Positions 26,240 through 36,200 of a stretch of DNA of 64,000 nt are shown here, piece by piece (positions within the stretch are counted from its first letter, which is position 1; each line of letters opens with the position of its first letter). The notes under the pieces are model-generated. The model saw only the letters and a list, made by a program, of their open reading frames with translations, made no database searches and was not told where the DNA came from. The DNA lies in NCBI RefSeq assembly GCF_004916975.1, contig NZ_STGQ01000002.1, forward strand, positions 1,068,079-1,132,078. Reading direction: 5' to 3'. This stretch comes from Paenibacillus dokdonensis. Its GTDB lineage: Bacteria; Bacillota; Bacilli; Paenibacillales; Paenibacillaceae. The translations under genes and the position numbers were made by a program.

Positions 26240-26268
26240 TTGCCGTTAGTAAAAATTTGAAATATACT
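26240..26268 (+). promoter_or_regulatory. Promoter of the TetR gene
   Basis: TTGCCG (26240-26245), 17-base spacer, TATACT (26263-26268). The operator at 26276-26287 begins at the expected start point of transcription. Confidence 0.65.
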
Positions 26269-26275
26269 CAAAATA

Positions 26276-26287
26276 GAACAATCGTTC
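26276..26287. promoter_or_regulatory. Probable TetR operator 1
   Basis: GAACAATCGTTC, an imperfect palindrome just downstream of the -10 box of the TetR gene. The same core recurs at 26944-26955 before the SDR gene, which indicates self-repression. Confidence 0.7.
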
Positions 26288-26317
26288 AAATGAATTGAAG
26301 GATAGAAGGGCATTCAA

Positions 26318-26908
26318 GTGAATAAACGTCATTACAACAGCGAGGAAACAAGGCAGGTGATCGCCGAGAAGGCGACGCAGCTGTTCGCCCAAAAAGGCTT
26401 TGCGGGAACGTCGATCGCGGATATTTCACGGGAATCAGGATTCAGCAAAGGGCATATCTATTACCACTTTGAAAATAAAGAGAAGCTCTTTGTGCATTTA
26501 TCCCTGGAAACGATGCGTCATTGGGGTGAAAAGTGGCAGGCGATTGCCGGCTCGTACAACACCTCGGTTGAGAAGCTGTACGGGATGGCCCATTTTGTCA
26601 TGAACAATTACAAGACACCTTTGCTCCCAGTCGGACAGGAGCTCGCCATGAATCCGGGTACCTCTCCCGACACACTGCAGGCGCTGCAAGGGCTTGCGGT
26701 TACGCCGATGGCAGCCTATGCAGCCATTTTTCATGAAGGGGTAGCGCGCGGTGAGTTCGACATCGACAATGTGGAGGAGACGACCCTGCTGTTTGGGACC
26801 TGGATGGGAACGTTGTGCCAGTTTACGCTGACGATGGAAGGGGAACCGCTGCAGCGTCTATTTCAGCAGGCGGTGACTATTTTTGTGGGAGGCATCCGGA
26901 AAAGATAA
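26318..26908 (+). CDS. TetR/AcrR-family transcriptional repressor
   Basis: 196 residues with a GTG start behind AGAAGGG (26304-26310). The N-terminal helix-turn-helix is typical (TSIADISRESGFSKGHIYYHFENKEKLF, residues about 30-57). The ligand-binding C-terminal half is unspecific. The matching palindromes in front of this gene and of the next one argue that it represses both, with release by an unknown inducer, perhaps a substrate of the SDR enzyme. Confidence 0.9.
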   Translation: MNKRHYNSEETRQVIAEKATQLFAQKGFAGTSIADISRESGFSKGHIYYHFENKEKLFVHLSLETMRHWGEKWQAIAGSYNTSVEKLYGMAHFVMNNYKTPLLPVGQELAMNPGTSPDTLQALQGLAVTPMAAYAAIFHEGVARGEFDIDNVEETTLLFGTWMGTLCQFTLTMEGEPLQRLFQQAVTIFVGGIRKR

Positions 26909-26940
26909 AGCTTGATCCGGCTTGCTTTTCATTATTCACA

Positions 26941-26958
26941 TTAGAACGATTGTTCTAA
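26941..26958. promoter_or_regulatory. Probable TetR operator 2
   Basis: TTAGAACGATTGTTCTAA, an 18-bp palindrome with only the central pair mismatched, 50 bases before the SDR start codon. Confidence 0.8.
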
Positions 26959-27007
26959 AAATTCTAATCTCGTGAAACGATCCAAAACAGAAGGGGAGAA
27001 AACGACT

Positions 27008-27925
27008 ATGGAAAATCAGCGGACAGCATCGAATTTTGCAGCGGAGACGACACTTCAAACTAACGATCGGAAAGTGGCAATTATTACGGGAGGTGCATCG
27101 GGCATCGGGCGCGCCCTTTGCATGGAGGCTGCGGGCAAGGGAATGGTCGTGATCGTATCGGATATCAATCAGGAGGGCGGCGAAGCTACAGCCCGGCAGA
27201 TCAATGAATCGGGGCAGGGAGAGGCTTGTTTTGAAAAAGTGGATGTAAGCAGTGCCGCGGCGGTGGAGGATCTCGTGAACCGGGTATTCGGCACATACGG
27301 CAGACTTGATTATATGTTCAACAATGCGGGCATTGCGATGTACGGCGAGCTCTGCGACATGACGCTGGAACACTGGCAGAAAATCATAAACATCAACCTG
27401 TGGGGCGCAATCCATGGTACGCATGCCGCCTATCCGCTGATGAAGCAGCAGGGGTTCGGCTATATTGTGAATACTTCCTCCGCTACAGGTCTCGGACCGG
27501 CACCGATGACATCTGCTTATGCAACCACCAAGCACGCCGTTGTGGGCATGACAACCTCGCTTCATTATGAAGCCGAGGCGTACGGCATTCATGTCAGTGC
27601 CCTATGCCCCGCTTTCGTGGACACGCCGATTTACGCAACCGCTGATGCCGTTGGCATGGATAAGGAAAAAATCAACGAGCAGGTCAAAAAGCAAAAATCG
27701 ATGACCCCGGAACAATTCGCGAAAATCGCATTTGCGAAAATACACCGTCATGAGGCGATCATTTGTCCCATGCCGATGCGGCGTACCATGGATGTCTTTT
27801 TTATCCTTTTCCCTGGACTGCATCGCAAGCTGATGCGGCTGGTCTGCCGGATTTCCAGAGAAGCCAGCTTGAGAGGCAAGGCGGGATATCGGGGTTCAGA
27901 AACTACGAATACGCCTATAATCTAA
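27008..27925 (+). CDS. Short-chain dehydrogenase/reductase
   Basis: 305 residues from the ATG behind AAGGGGAG (26991-26998). An upstream in-frame GTG at 26972 lies by the operator. Classical SDR motifs are all present: TGGASGIG for the cofactor, NNAG, a catalytic Ser in the NTSSATG segment and YATTK as the Tyr-x-x-x-Lys pair. The acidic residue after strand 2 (SDIN) favours NAD(H). The C-terminus carries an extra basic, partly hydrophobic tail (about residues 255-290) that may associate with the membrane. Substrate unknown. Probably induced through the upstream TetR protein. Confidence 0.88.
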   Translation: MENQRTASNFAAETTLQTNDRKVAIITGGASGIGRALCMEAAGKGMVVIVSDINQEGGEATARQINESGQGEACFEKVDVSSAAAVEDLVNRVFGTYGRLDYMFNNAGIAMYGELCDMTLEHWQKIININLWGAIHGTHAAYPLMKQQGFGYIVNTSSATGLGPAPMTSAYATTKHAVVGMTTSLHYEAEAYGIHVSALCPAFVDTPIYATADAVGMDKEKINEQVKKQKSMTPEQFAKIAFAKIHRHEAIICPMPMRRTMDVFFILFPGLHRKLMRLVCRISREASLRGKAGYRGSETTNTPII

Positions 27926-27930
27926 TAAAA

Positions 27931-27967
27931 ATCAGGATGAGCTGTTTTCGAACCAGATCATCCTGAT
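27931..27967. terminator. Inverted repeat between convergent genes
   Basis: ATCAGGATGA (27931-27940) and TCATCCTGAT (27958-27967) pair perfectly. There is no clear T-run on the plus side; AAAATAAAAA-like sequence gives a weak one on the minus side. Likely a shared terminator. Confidence 0.55.
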
Positions 27968-27980
27968 ATCGTCCATGCAG

Positions 27981-29366
27981 TTATCGGAGCGGCAGGCAGA
28001 TATGAAATTCGGTTCCTGCGCCTTCCCTGCTCTCCACCGTTATGTTACCGCCATGCATGCTGATGATTTTATGAGTAATCGCCAGTCCCAGCCCGCTGCC
28101 CGTCTCGCCTTCATGGCGGCTGCGGGCTTTATCGGCTTTGTAAAAGCGGTTGAAGATATGTGGCAGATTTTCTTCGGATATTCCGATGCCGGAATCTTTA
28201 AAATCCACGTGACAGTTCTGTTCATCCTGATGCAGCCGGATCGAGATAATGCCGCCTTCCGGCGTGAATTTGACGCTGTTCGTCATCAGATTCACCCATA
28301 CCTGATGCAGCAGCTTCTGATCTGCGCAGATGCTCACCTCGGGAAGCTGCATATTCAAGGCAAGTTCCTTTTCCCGCCAGCTCCATTCGGTCGTCAGCAG
28401 CACTTCCTTGATCTGATCGGCGACATTGAAGCGGGTCTTCTCCAGCACCTCTTCCTCTTTATCCAGCGAAGCCAGCATCAGCAGCTGCCGGCTCATTTGA
28501 GACATACGCCTGGCCTCGCTTTCGATGACAGCAAGGTAGTGCTTTCGCTGTTCTTCGCTTACTCCGCCGGATTGCAGCGTTTGAGAGAAGCCCTGAATGG
28601 AGGAGAGCGGCGACTGGATTTCATGCGATACGTTAGACACGAACTCCTGGCGCATCGCTTCGAGCTGCTCCAGTCCTTTGGCCATCTGGGAAAAGTGGCT
28701 TGCGAGCCGGCCGATTTCATCCTTCCGGTTCACGTTCAGCTTCAAATGATACGTTCCCTGCGAAATCAGCCGCGTGGCTTCGGTCAGCTTCGTGACCGGC
28801 TTGACGATATACCGGGTGCTGATGACGACGAGCAGAATGCTCAGCAGGATAATCAGAACAACAATGACCGCCAGAAAAATATGCAGCTCTCCGAACAGCA
28901 TATCCACATTGGGCCGCACGAATAGGGCATAGGTTTCCGTACCATTTTGCAGTGGAATACCGATGGTATTGATCAGCGTGTTATCAAAAAAACCAGTAAT
29001 GAAGGCTTTGGAAGGGAAGTGCTTGATGCCGTGATACACTTGCCCTTGCTGCACCTGCCGAATGATCGAAGGGGAGAGCTCTTGATTGCGGAATTCCCCG
29101 CCGTAAAAGATGCCGCTGCCCCGCGGGTCAACGACGTAGATCTGGTAGCCGAGCGTGCCGATGTTTTGGAGATAAGGCTCCCTTTCCTCCACGGGGTTGG
29201 TCTCGTAGAAATGCTTGATGTTTTCCGCTACATGCGTGACTTTGCCGTCGTTTACAGGCTTTAGTTCATACTGGTAAAAGATGTTGGCCGCGACAAAGGC
29301 GAGCACACTGCTCAGCATCATTACGGCAATTGTTGTGAGGACGATCCGCATGTACAGGGATTTCAT
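27981..29366 (-). CDS. Membrane sensor histidine kinase
   Basis: 461 residues. Two transmembrane helices (about 7-29 and 155-185) enclose an extracytoplasmic sensor domain of about 125 residues. They are followed by HAMP, HisKA with the phospho-acceptor H248 (NVSHEIQSPL) and an ATPase domain with the N, G1 (DSGIGI) and G2 (GSGLGLA) boxes. Its ATG overlaps the stop of the response regulator gene by four bases, so the two are translated together. The stimulus is unknown. No obvious target gene such as an ABC exporter adjoins it. Confidence 0.93.
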   Translation of the reverse strand: MKSLYMRIVLTTIAVMMLSSVLAFVAANIFYQYELKPVNDGKVTHVAENIKHFYETNPVEEREPYLQNIGTLGYQIYVVDPRGSGIFYGGEFRNQELSPSIIRQVQQGQVYHGIKHFPSKAFITGFFDNTLINTIGIPLQNGTETYALFVRPNVDMLFGELHIFLAVIVVLIILLSILLVVISTRYIVKPVTKLTEATRLISQGTYHLKLNVNRKDEIGRLASHFSQMAKGLEQLEAMRQEFVSNVSHEIQSPLSSIQGFSQTLQSGGVSEEQRKHYLAVIESEARRMSQMSRQLLMLASLDKEEEVLEKTRFNVADQIKEVLLTTEWSWREKELALNMQLPEVSICADQKLLHQVWVNLMTNSVKFTPEGGIISIRLHQDEQNCHVDFKDSGIGISEENLPHIFNRFYKADKARSRHEGETGSGLGLAITHKIISMHGGNITVESREGAGTEFHICLPLR

Positions 29367-30040
29367 GGTTTGGCCGCCTCCAATTTGTAGCCGATGCCGC
29401 GCACGGTGCGAATGCTGAAATCATCGGTCAAATCCGCGAAGCGTTCCCTCAGCCTTTTGATATGGACATCGACCGTACGGTCATCTCCTTCAAAGTCCGA
29501 TCCCCAGATCAGCTGTATCAGTTCCTCTCTGGCAAACGTGCGATCGGGATAGCTGGCCAGCTGTGTCAGCAGCTCGAATTCCTTCATGGGCAGCATGAAC
29601 ATATGGTCGCCGCAGTGCACCATGTAATTTTTTGCGTCAATCACGGTATTGTTCAGCTTGATCACCTGTGAATTGACCATCTGATAGCGGCGCAGCAGCG
29701 CCTTAATCCGGAATACCAGCTCCTTCGGCTCAAAAGGCTTGGTCACATAGTCGTCGGTGCCTGCCGTATAGCCCTTCTCTTTGTCAGGCAGCTGATCCTT
29801 CGCCGTCAGCAAAATTACGGGAAAATCGAAGTCCTGCCGGATATCACTGCACAGCTGCAAGCCGTCCTTGCCCGGCATCATGACATCAATCACCGCGAGA
29901 TGAACCTTCTCTCTGGACAGTACTTCTGAAGCTTTGATGCCGTCTGCCGCTTCAAACACGGCGTATCCTTCATGCTGCAGGACATGTCTCAGCAGTTCAC
30001 GAATATGAGCATCGTCATCCGCCACTAAAATATGAATCAT
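29363..30040 (-). CDS. OmpR-family response regulator
   Basis: 225 residues. The receiver domain has the acidic pair at D8-D10, phospho-acceptor D52 (VIDVMMPG) and the Lys of TKPFEP. The C-terminal winged helix (about 130-225) ends VRGIGYKLE, the typical signature. First gene of a two-gene unit with the kinase. OmpR-type regulators bind paired direct repeats. Whether this one acts on the 11-bp-phased repeats at 3151-3169 is only a possibility. Confidence 0.95.
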   Translation of the reverse strand: MIHILVADDDAHIRELLRHVLQHEGYAVFEAADGIKASEVLSREKVHLAVIDVMMPGKDGLQLCSDIRQDFDFPVILLTAKDQLPDKEKGYTAGTDDYVTKPFEPKELVFRIKALLRRYQMVNSQVIKLNNTVIDAKNYMVHCGDHMFMLPMKEFELLTQLASYPDRTFAREELIQLIWGSDFEGDDRTVDVHIKRLRERFADLTDDFSIRTVRGIGYKLEAAKP

Positions 30041-30254
30041 GAGGTCAACTCCCCCGCCAATCGGTAGTCAGTAGTAAGTATTTCTATTATACCTGCAAAC
30101 AGGGCTTGTACACACGTGGGCGATGCAGACCATCCATGACAACAATCCGAAAATATGCACACTTTTCCCGGCAATAAACGAAGCATGAGATCAAGAGCAT
30201 CCGTACCATTAAAGGTGTAACAAATATCACACGCCGCCGGGAGGATGAGACGAT

Positions 30255-30992
30255 ATGAACCAAGCCAAGTTGACAGTGGAAGAGGTTAACGATTACCGTA
30301 AAGATGGATATGCATTATACAAAAAACAGCTGTTTAGTCCGGAAAAATTCAGCGAGCTGAAGCAGATTTTCGAGGAGCAGCTGGCCGAAAAGGGAAATAA
30401 GCTGTCTGATGAGCTCGATACACCGCATTTTCGCGATGAGCGCCTGTTTGATTTTCTGATGAGCGACGAGGTGCTGGATTTGGTGGAGACGGTTATCGGA
30501 CCGAATATCGGTTTGTGGTCGAGCCATTTTATTTGTAAAGATCCTTACACGGGACGCGCTACGCCTTGGCATGAAGATTCCGCCTATTGGGAAGGCCGCC
30601 TTGACCGATTCGACAAGATTGTGACCGTCTGGCTCGCGATCGACCGGAGTTGGGAGGAAAACGGCTGTATGCGCGTCATTCCGGGCACGCATGATAACGG
30701 CTTTTCCGATTATGAGGATGTGGATGGTAAAATAAACACGTTCTCCACCCAGATTAAAGGCGTGGATGAATCCAAAGCCGTGTATTTTGAACTCGAGCCT
30801 GGAGAATGCTCCCTGCATGACTCGCGTATTATTCATGGAGCCCAGCCGAACACGAGTCCATACCGCCGCTGCGGGTACACGATGCGTTATTTTTCCACGG
30901 AAGCGAAGGTTCTGCCGGAGAAAAATGCAGGCTTCCGGATTTGGTTGGCTCGGGGCAAGGATATCGCAGGCAACCCGTTTGTTAACGTGTAA
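30255..30992 (+). CDS. Phytanoyl-CoA dioxygenase-family Fe(II)/2-oxoglutarate oxygenase
   Basis: 245 residues with GGGAGGATGAG just before the ATG. The iron-binding triad is visible as H106-x-D108 (WHEDSAYW) and a distal His near 194 (RIIHGAQPN), with an Arg about ten residues later (YRRCGY) to bind 2-oxoglutarate. The double-stranded beta-helix core is complete. The family hydroxylates many small molecules in bacteria, so the substrate is open. It is followed at 32 bases by an AraC regulator, so the two may be one unit. Confidence 0.88.
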   Translation: MNQAKLTVEEVNDYRKDGYALYKKQLFSPEKFSELKQIFEEQLAEKGNKLSDELDTPHFRDERLFDFLMSDEVLDLVETVIGPNIGLWSSHFICKDPYTGRATPWHEDSAYWEGRLDRFDKIVTVWLAIDRSWEENGCMRVIPGTHDNGFSDYEDVDGKINTFSTQIKGVDESKAVYFELEPGECSLHDSRIIHGAQPNTSPYRRCGYTMRYFSTEAKVLPEKNAGFRIWLARGKDIAGNPFVNV

Positions 30993-31024
30993 TATATATT
31001 AAATGAATAAGAAAGGGTGACGAT

Positions 31025-31891
31025 ATGGACGACAATCAGCCAAAACGGCTGCTAAATGAGCATTATTTGTCCCAATCTTCTCCCTTTCGCATCTTCAGGC
31101 ATCGGATCGATGGGGCCGTCGAGGTGCACTGGCATGAATTTTTTGAAATGGCGTTGGTACTCGAAGGCTCGGGCACGCATGTGCTGAACGGGAAAAGCAT
31201 GCCCCTTGAAGCAGGCAGCCTTTTCCTGGTCACGCCGGCTGATTTCCACGAAATCATTCCTGATCCGGGACGTGTTATCGTTTTGTATGATGTGGTGTTT
31301 ACCCAGCATATGCTTCGTCAGGAACTGTTCCAGTGGCTTTTTCAAAGCTCCACCGAACGGGTTTATGACTTGAATGAGCAGGAATGGAAAGCCTTTCGCG
31401 CCGAGTTTGACCGGATGTGGGAAGAGAGTGAGCAGAGGCAGACCGGCAGCGATTGGGTCGCCCAGGGTGCCCTGGAGCGGGTATTGATCGATTTGGCGCG
31501 ATTGGGGACATCAGAAGGACAGGATTATCCGGCAGGCGGGCATCTGCACCCGTCCATCCGGGCCGCGGTAACGTATATTCAGCATCATTTCCGGGAGCCG
31601 TTGACGCTCCATCATGTGGCCAGGCATGCCGGCCTGTCAGACAGTTATTTCAGCGAATGCTTCCGAAAGCAGCTTGGCTTGCCTTTTCAAGTCTTTGTGC
31701 AGGAGCAGCGGCTTCAGTTCGCAAGTTCGCTGCTGCGGCTGACGGAGCTGCCCGTTACCGAGGTATGCTTTGCGTCAGGATTCCGGACGTTGAACCATTT
31801 TGAACGTGCCTTCAAAAAGAAATACAATCGTACTCCCCGGGAGCTGCGAGGCAGAAAGCGGTTGCAATCCGTTGACTTGTCTCATGGCTAA
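31025..31891 (+). CDS. AraC-family regulator with cupin sensor domain
   Basis: 288 residues. The N-terminal cupin-like domain (VEVHWHEFFEMALVLEG, residues about 26-42) is typical of sugar-responsive AraC proteins. The C-terminal pair of helix-turn-helix motifs lies at about 180-280 (LTLHHVARHAGLSDSYFSECF, then FASGFRTLNHFERAFKK). Starts 32 bases after the dioxygenase gene behind AAAGGGTGACG. It may control that gene or the alpha-mannosidase that follows the next regulator. Confidence 0.92.
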   Translation: MDDNQPKRLLNEHYLSQSSPFRIFRHRIDGAVEVHWHEFFEMALVLEGSGTHVLNGKSMPLEAGSLFLVTPADFHEIIPDPGRVIVLYDVVFTQHMLRQELFQWLFQSSTERVYDLNEQEWKAFRAEFDRMWEESEQRQTGSDWVAQGALERVLIDLARLGTSEGQDYPAGGHLHPSIRAAVTYIQHHFREPLTLHHVARHAGLSDSYFSECFRKQLGLPFQVFVQEQRLQFASSLLRLTELPVTEVCFASGFRTLNHFERAFKKKYNRTPRELRGRKRLQSVDLSHG

Positions 31892-31976
31892 GATGATATA
31901 ATGCTTACATAAACATGCCAAGAAAAATGAGAACGGTATGGAAGCGAAGGATAACACATCAATGGGGGATTAGCTA

Positions 31977-33110
31977 ATGAGTCAGGAACGGGAACCGCTG
32001 TATATCCAGATTCAAAATCACTTCAAGCAATTGATTTCATCCAGACAATTGGTTGAGGATGATCGGATTCCAACCGAAAAAGAATTGATCGACCAGTTTC
32101 AGGTCAGCCGCATTACGGTGGCGAACGCACTGGCGGATCTTGCGAATGAAGGCTGGATATACCGCATACCGGGCCGGGGCAGCTATGTCAAAGGCATTCC
32201 GGAGAGCTACATGAGGAGCGCTCGCAGCAGCGCTGTCATTTCGGAGATCCATGCCAAGCATGCACCCAAAATCGGACTCATCTTCCCGTCGATTGAGGAT
32301 TTTTTCGCCATACAAATGGTAAGAGGAATCCGCAATGCGCTGAAGGACAGCAAGTATTCACTGATTGTGATGTTTACCTACAATTCCAAGGAGCTGGAAA
32401 AGGAAGCGATCCGCGAGCTGCGCGCAAGCGTGGACGGATTGATCATCTTTCCGGTTGATGCCGAAGTATATAACGAAGAAATCATTGCGCTGAAAATGCA
32501 GAACTATCCGTTCGTGCTGCTGGACCGCCATCTGCCGGGCGTTGAGACGAATGTCGTCCTGTCGGATCCGCTTCAAGGTTCTATACTGGCTGTGGAGCAT
32601 CTATGGAACCAGGGACACCGCAGTATTGCGATCTGTTCGGATACGCCGATGCCAACCGTGACGGTGGAGGAGCGGATTCAGGGATATAACGAGGCCTTGA
32701 AGCAGCAGGGGGCTCTGATCAATCCGGCGCTTATACTGACCGATTTCAGTATCCAGGATGCGCCCTATAAGGAAGATTACGCGCTGCACCGTTTTATTAA
32801 AAGCAGAATGGCGACCGCCTATATCGCTTTGAACTGCAGGCTTGGAGTGCATATTTGGTCCGTAGCCCGAAAGACGGGTCTGCGGGTACCGGAGGATGTG
32901 TCCATCATCACCTTTGATAATCCAAGCCCGATGATGGAGGAATTCAGCGTATTTTCGTATATCGACCAGAATGAAGAGCAAATGGGCTTTGAGGCAGCGA
33001 GCAGGCTGCTGAGCATGCTTGAACATCCCGACAGCACGCCGAAATACAGCAAAATCATTTTACAGCCCGAATTGGTGATAAATCAAACTACAGGCCCTGT
33101 ACCTTCCTGA
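31977..33110 (+). CDS. GntR-type regulator with LacI-like sugar-binding domain
   Basis: 377 residues. An N-terminal GntR winged helix (about 1-75, DDRIPTEKELIDQFQVSRITVANAL) is fused to a periplasmic-binding-protein-like effector domain (about 95-370, KIGLIFPSIEDFFAIQMVRGI). This AraR-like layout usually means repression relieved by a sugar. The next gene on the same strand is an alpha-mannosidase, so a mannoside is the likely signal. ATG is preceded by GGGGGATTAGCTA. Confidence 0.9.
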   Translation: MSQEREPLYIQIQNHFKQLISSRQLVEDDRIPTEKELIDQFQVSRITVANALADLANEGWIYRIPGRGSYVKGIPESYMRSARSSAVISEIHAKHAPKIGLIFPSIEDFFAIQMVRGIRNALKDSKYSLIVMFTYNSKELEKEAIRELRASVDGLIIFPVDAEVYNEEIIALKMQNYPFVLLDRHLPGVETNVVLSDPLQGSILAVEHLWNQGHRSIAICSDTPMPTVTVEERIQGYNEALKQQGALINPALILTDFSIQDAPYKEDYALHRFIKSRMATAYIALNCRLGVHIWSVARKTGLRVPEDVSIITFDNPSPMMEEFSVFSYIDQNEEQMGFEAASRLLSMLEHPDSTPKYSKIILQPELVINQTTGPVPS

Positions 33111-33133
33111 GCAGTAAAACAATGAATAATGAG

Positions 33134-33165
33134 AACCGGTTTTCCCGAGGGGGACCGGTTTTTAC
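33134..33165 (+). terminator. Intrinsic terminator after the GntR-type gene
   Basis: AACCGGT (33134-33140) pairs with ACCGGTT (33154-33160), then TTTAC and a longer T-run. Confidence 0.8.
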
Positions 33166-33201
33166 TTTTTTTTATTAATGAGTAAAATCAAATATTTTAT
33201 A

Positions 33202-33230
33202 TTAGACATAAATGATATATTATATATATT
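33202..33230 (+). promoter_or_regulatory. Possible promoter of the alpha-mannosidase gene
   Basis: TTAGAC (33202-33207), 17-base spacer, TATATT (33225-33230) in very AT-rich sequence, so chance matches are likely. It lies between the preceding terminator and the start codon. Confidence 0.4.
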
Positions 33231-33267
33231 AAAACAGAAGTACGGAGAAGGGAGCAGATGAACAGTT

Positions 33268-36200
33268 ATGAGATTCGTTCTGCAGAAATTGGAAAATCGT
33301 ATCCGGGAGCTGGCCGGACTCAGATATAGAGAGGGCCGGACTTTAGATGCCATTCATATGGTGCCCGATGTAAAAAACCTAAAGGAAGCATGGCAGCAGG
33401 CTGCTTCAGGTCCTGTGGTCCGCGTTGGCGATCATTGGGGCGGAAGAGACCAGTACGCCTGGTTTATGACAGAAGTAGAATTCCCTCAGAGCTGGAAGGG
33501 CCGTGATGTGATTGGTCTGATCAAGCTTGGGGAAACGGGCGGGGGCAACTGCAGCGGCTATGAAGCCCAGGTCTACTTGAATGGGGAGCCTTTGCAAGCA
33601 GTGGACCGAAATCATGCCGAGCTGTTTTTCCCGGCAGATACGGTGGATGCAGGCAGCGCCGAGCTGGCTATTTACGCCTGGAGCGGACTGACAGCACCAG
33701 ATGGACGCTCGCCATTCGATCATCGTATCGACTCGCTGAGCATGGCGGTCCTGGACGCAGATGTAGATGACTTGTATTATACATCGCTGCATATGCTGCA
33801 AACTGTGAAGCAGCTGGATGAACGCCAACTGGAAAGACATGAGCTGACCTCAGCCTTGGAAGAAGCGTTCCGCTGTCTGGACTGGAGTCAGCCTGGCTCC
33901 GAGGGATTCTACGCATCCGCGGTGGTGGCCCGTCAGACGCTGCGGGAGCGGCTTGAAGCGATCCCGCGCGGGCCTCGCCCGCAGGTTACTGCGGTGGGAC
34001 ACTGCCATATCGATGTGGCCTGGCTGTGGCGTTTGCAGCATACGCGCGAGAAATCAGGACGGTCGTTCTCAACGGTTCTGCAGTTGATGGAACGCTTCCC
34101 GGAATATGTATTCCTTCAATCGCAGCCGCAGCTCTATGCCTATCTGAAGAAGGACTTCCCGATGCTGTATGACAAAATCAAGAACCGTGTTCAGAGCGGT
34201 AACTGGGAGGCAACCGGGGCAATGTGGCTGGAGTCGGACTGCAACATTCCTTCCGGCGAATCGCTGGTCCGCCAGCTTCTGACAGGCAAACGCTTCTTCA
34301 AGGATGAATTCGGCGTGGATAACCGTGTGCTGTGGTTGCCTGATGTGTTCGGTTACAGCTGGGCGCTTCCGCAGATCCTGAAAAAGAGCGGCATCGATTA
34401 TTTCATGACGACCAAGATCAGTTGGAGCCAATACAACCGCTTCCCATATGATACCTTTACCTGGAGAGGGATTGACGGAACGGAAATTTTGACGCATTAC
34501 ATTACGACTCCGGATAATGACGGCAGCTGGTTCTATACGTACAACGGCAATGTGACAGGCGCTTCGGTTCAGGGCTTGTGGAATAATTACCGTCAAAAGG
34601 ATATCAATGACAACCTGCTGCTGGCCTACGGCTGGGGTGACGGGGGCGGCGGTCCGACCCGCGATATGCTCGAGGCTGTACGGCGTTATGAGGATATGCC
34701 AGGGGCACCTCAGGTTAAGGCGGGTGGAGCGGAAGATTTCTTCGTCCAATTGGAAGAACAGGTCAAGGATCAGCAGCAGCTCCATTTATGGGACGGCGAG
34801 CTCTACCTCGAATACCATCGCGGGACCTATACTTCCCAGGCTTACAACAAGCGGATGAACCGGTGGATGGAGCTTTTGCTGCATAATGCGGAATATTTGA
34901 ATACCTTCGCGCTCGCTTTAAATCCGGAGCATGCTTATCCGTCCGCACAGCTGGCGGAGAGCTGGGAGATCGTTTTGCGCAACCAGTTCCATGACATTAT
35001 TCCGGGCTCTTCCATCCATGAAGTGTATGAGGACAGCAAGATTGAATATGAGGAATCGGAAAAGCTCGCGCTTGCGGCAATTGAAACTGGGCTAGCCGGT
35101 CTGAATGGGCATAAGGGTAGTAAGGCAGAAGACGGTGCGGAAAAAGGACTGCCTGTGCGCATCTTTAATTCGCTTGGCTGGACGCGCTCCTTCCTGGCTG
35201 AAGTTGATCTGGATGATACAGCGGCTTTCAGCTGGTATACCGCAGACGGCGTGAAGCTGAATATTCAGCCTGCAGCGGAGCAATCCGCAGCACAAGCGGG
35301 CAAAGTACTGGTAGCAGTTCAGGATGTCCCTGCTTATGGATATATTACGATTTACGGGCGCAGCGAAAAAGATAGCAGCTCAGTGGATGCGCCTGCTAGT
35401 GAAGGCCATGCTTCGGAATCATGGAGCATCAAGACGGATTATCTGGAAACGCCGTATTACAGCATCCGTCTGAATGCATCCGGTCAGATCGTCTCACTTT
35501 TTGACAAGCAGGCCGGACGTGAAGTGCTGAAGCCGGATCAGCCGGCAAACGTGCTTCAGGTGTTTGAGGATAAGCCTATGGCTCATGATGCCTGGGATAT
35601 CGATATTTACTACCAGGATAAAATGACTGTCGTGGACAATCTGCAGGAGCTGACAGTACTTGAAGCCGGTCCGCTGCGGGGTGTGCTGAAGCTGGTCTAC
35701 AGCTACCAGAACTCTACCATCGAGCAGCATTTGACCGTTTACCGTGATCATCCGCGCATTGATTTTAAGACGAGCGTGGACTGGAACGAGCATCAGCAGC
35801 TGCTGAAAACGGCATTCCCTGTGGAGATTCGTTCGACGAAAGCGACCTATGAGATACAGTTCGGCAACGTGGAGCGACCGACGCACTGGAATACGAGCTG
35901 GGATTATGCCCGGTTTGAATCCGTGGCCCAGCGCTGGGTGGACCTGTCGGAAGGCGGATACGGTGTCAGCCTGCTGAATGATTGCAAATACGGACATGAC
36001 ATCCGGAACCACGTCATCCGCTTGAGCCTCATCAAATCAGCTGTGTACCCTGACGGAAATGCGGATCAAGGGCTGCATGAGTTCACGTATTCACTGTATC
36101 CGCACAGCGGGGGATGGTATGAAGCCGGAACGCATCAGACTGCTTGTGAGCTGAATGCGCCGCTGATGTCCGCTGCCGTTTCAGGCAGCGCCGGACTCCC

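Noticed and set aside
31872..31902. TTGACT and TATAAT before the GntR-type gene as a promoter
   Set aside because: The spacer is 19 bases, and the first hexamer is inside the upstream coding end; too weak to list.
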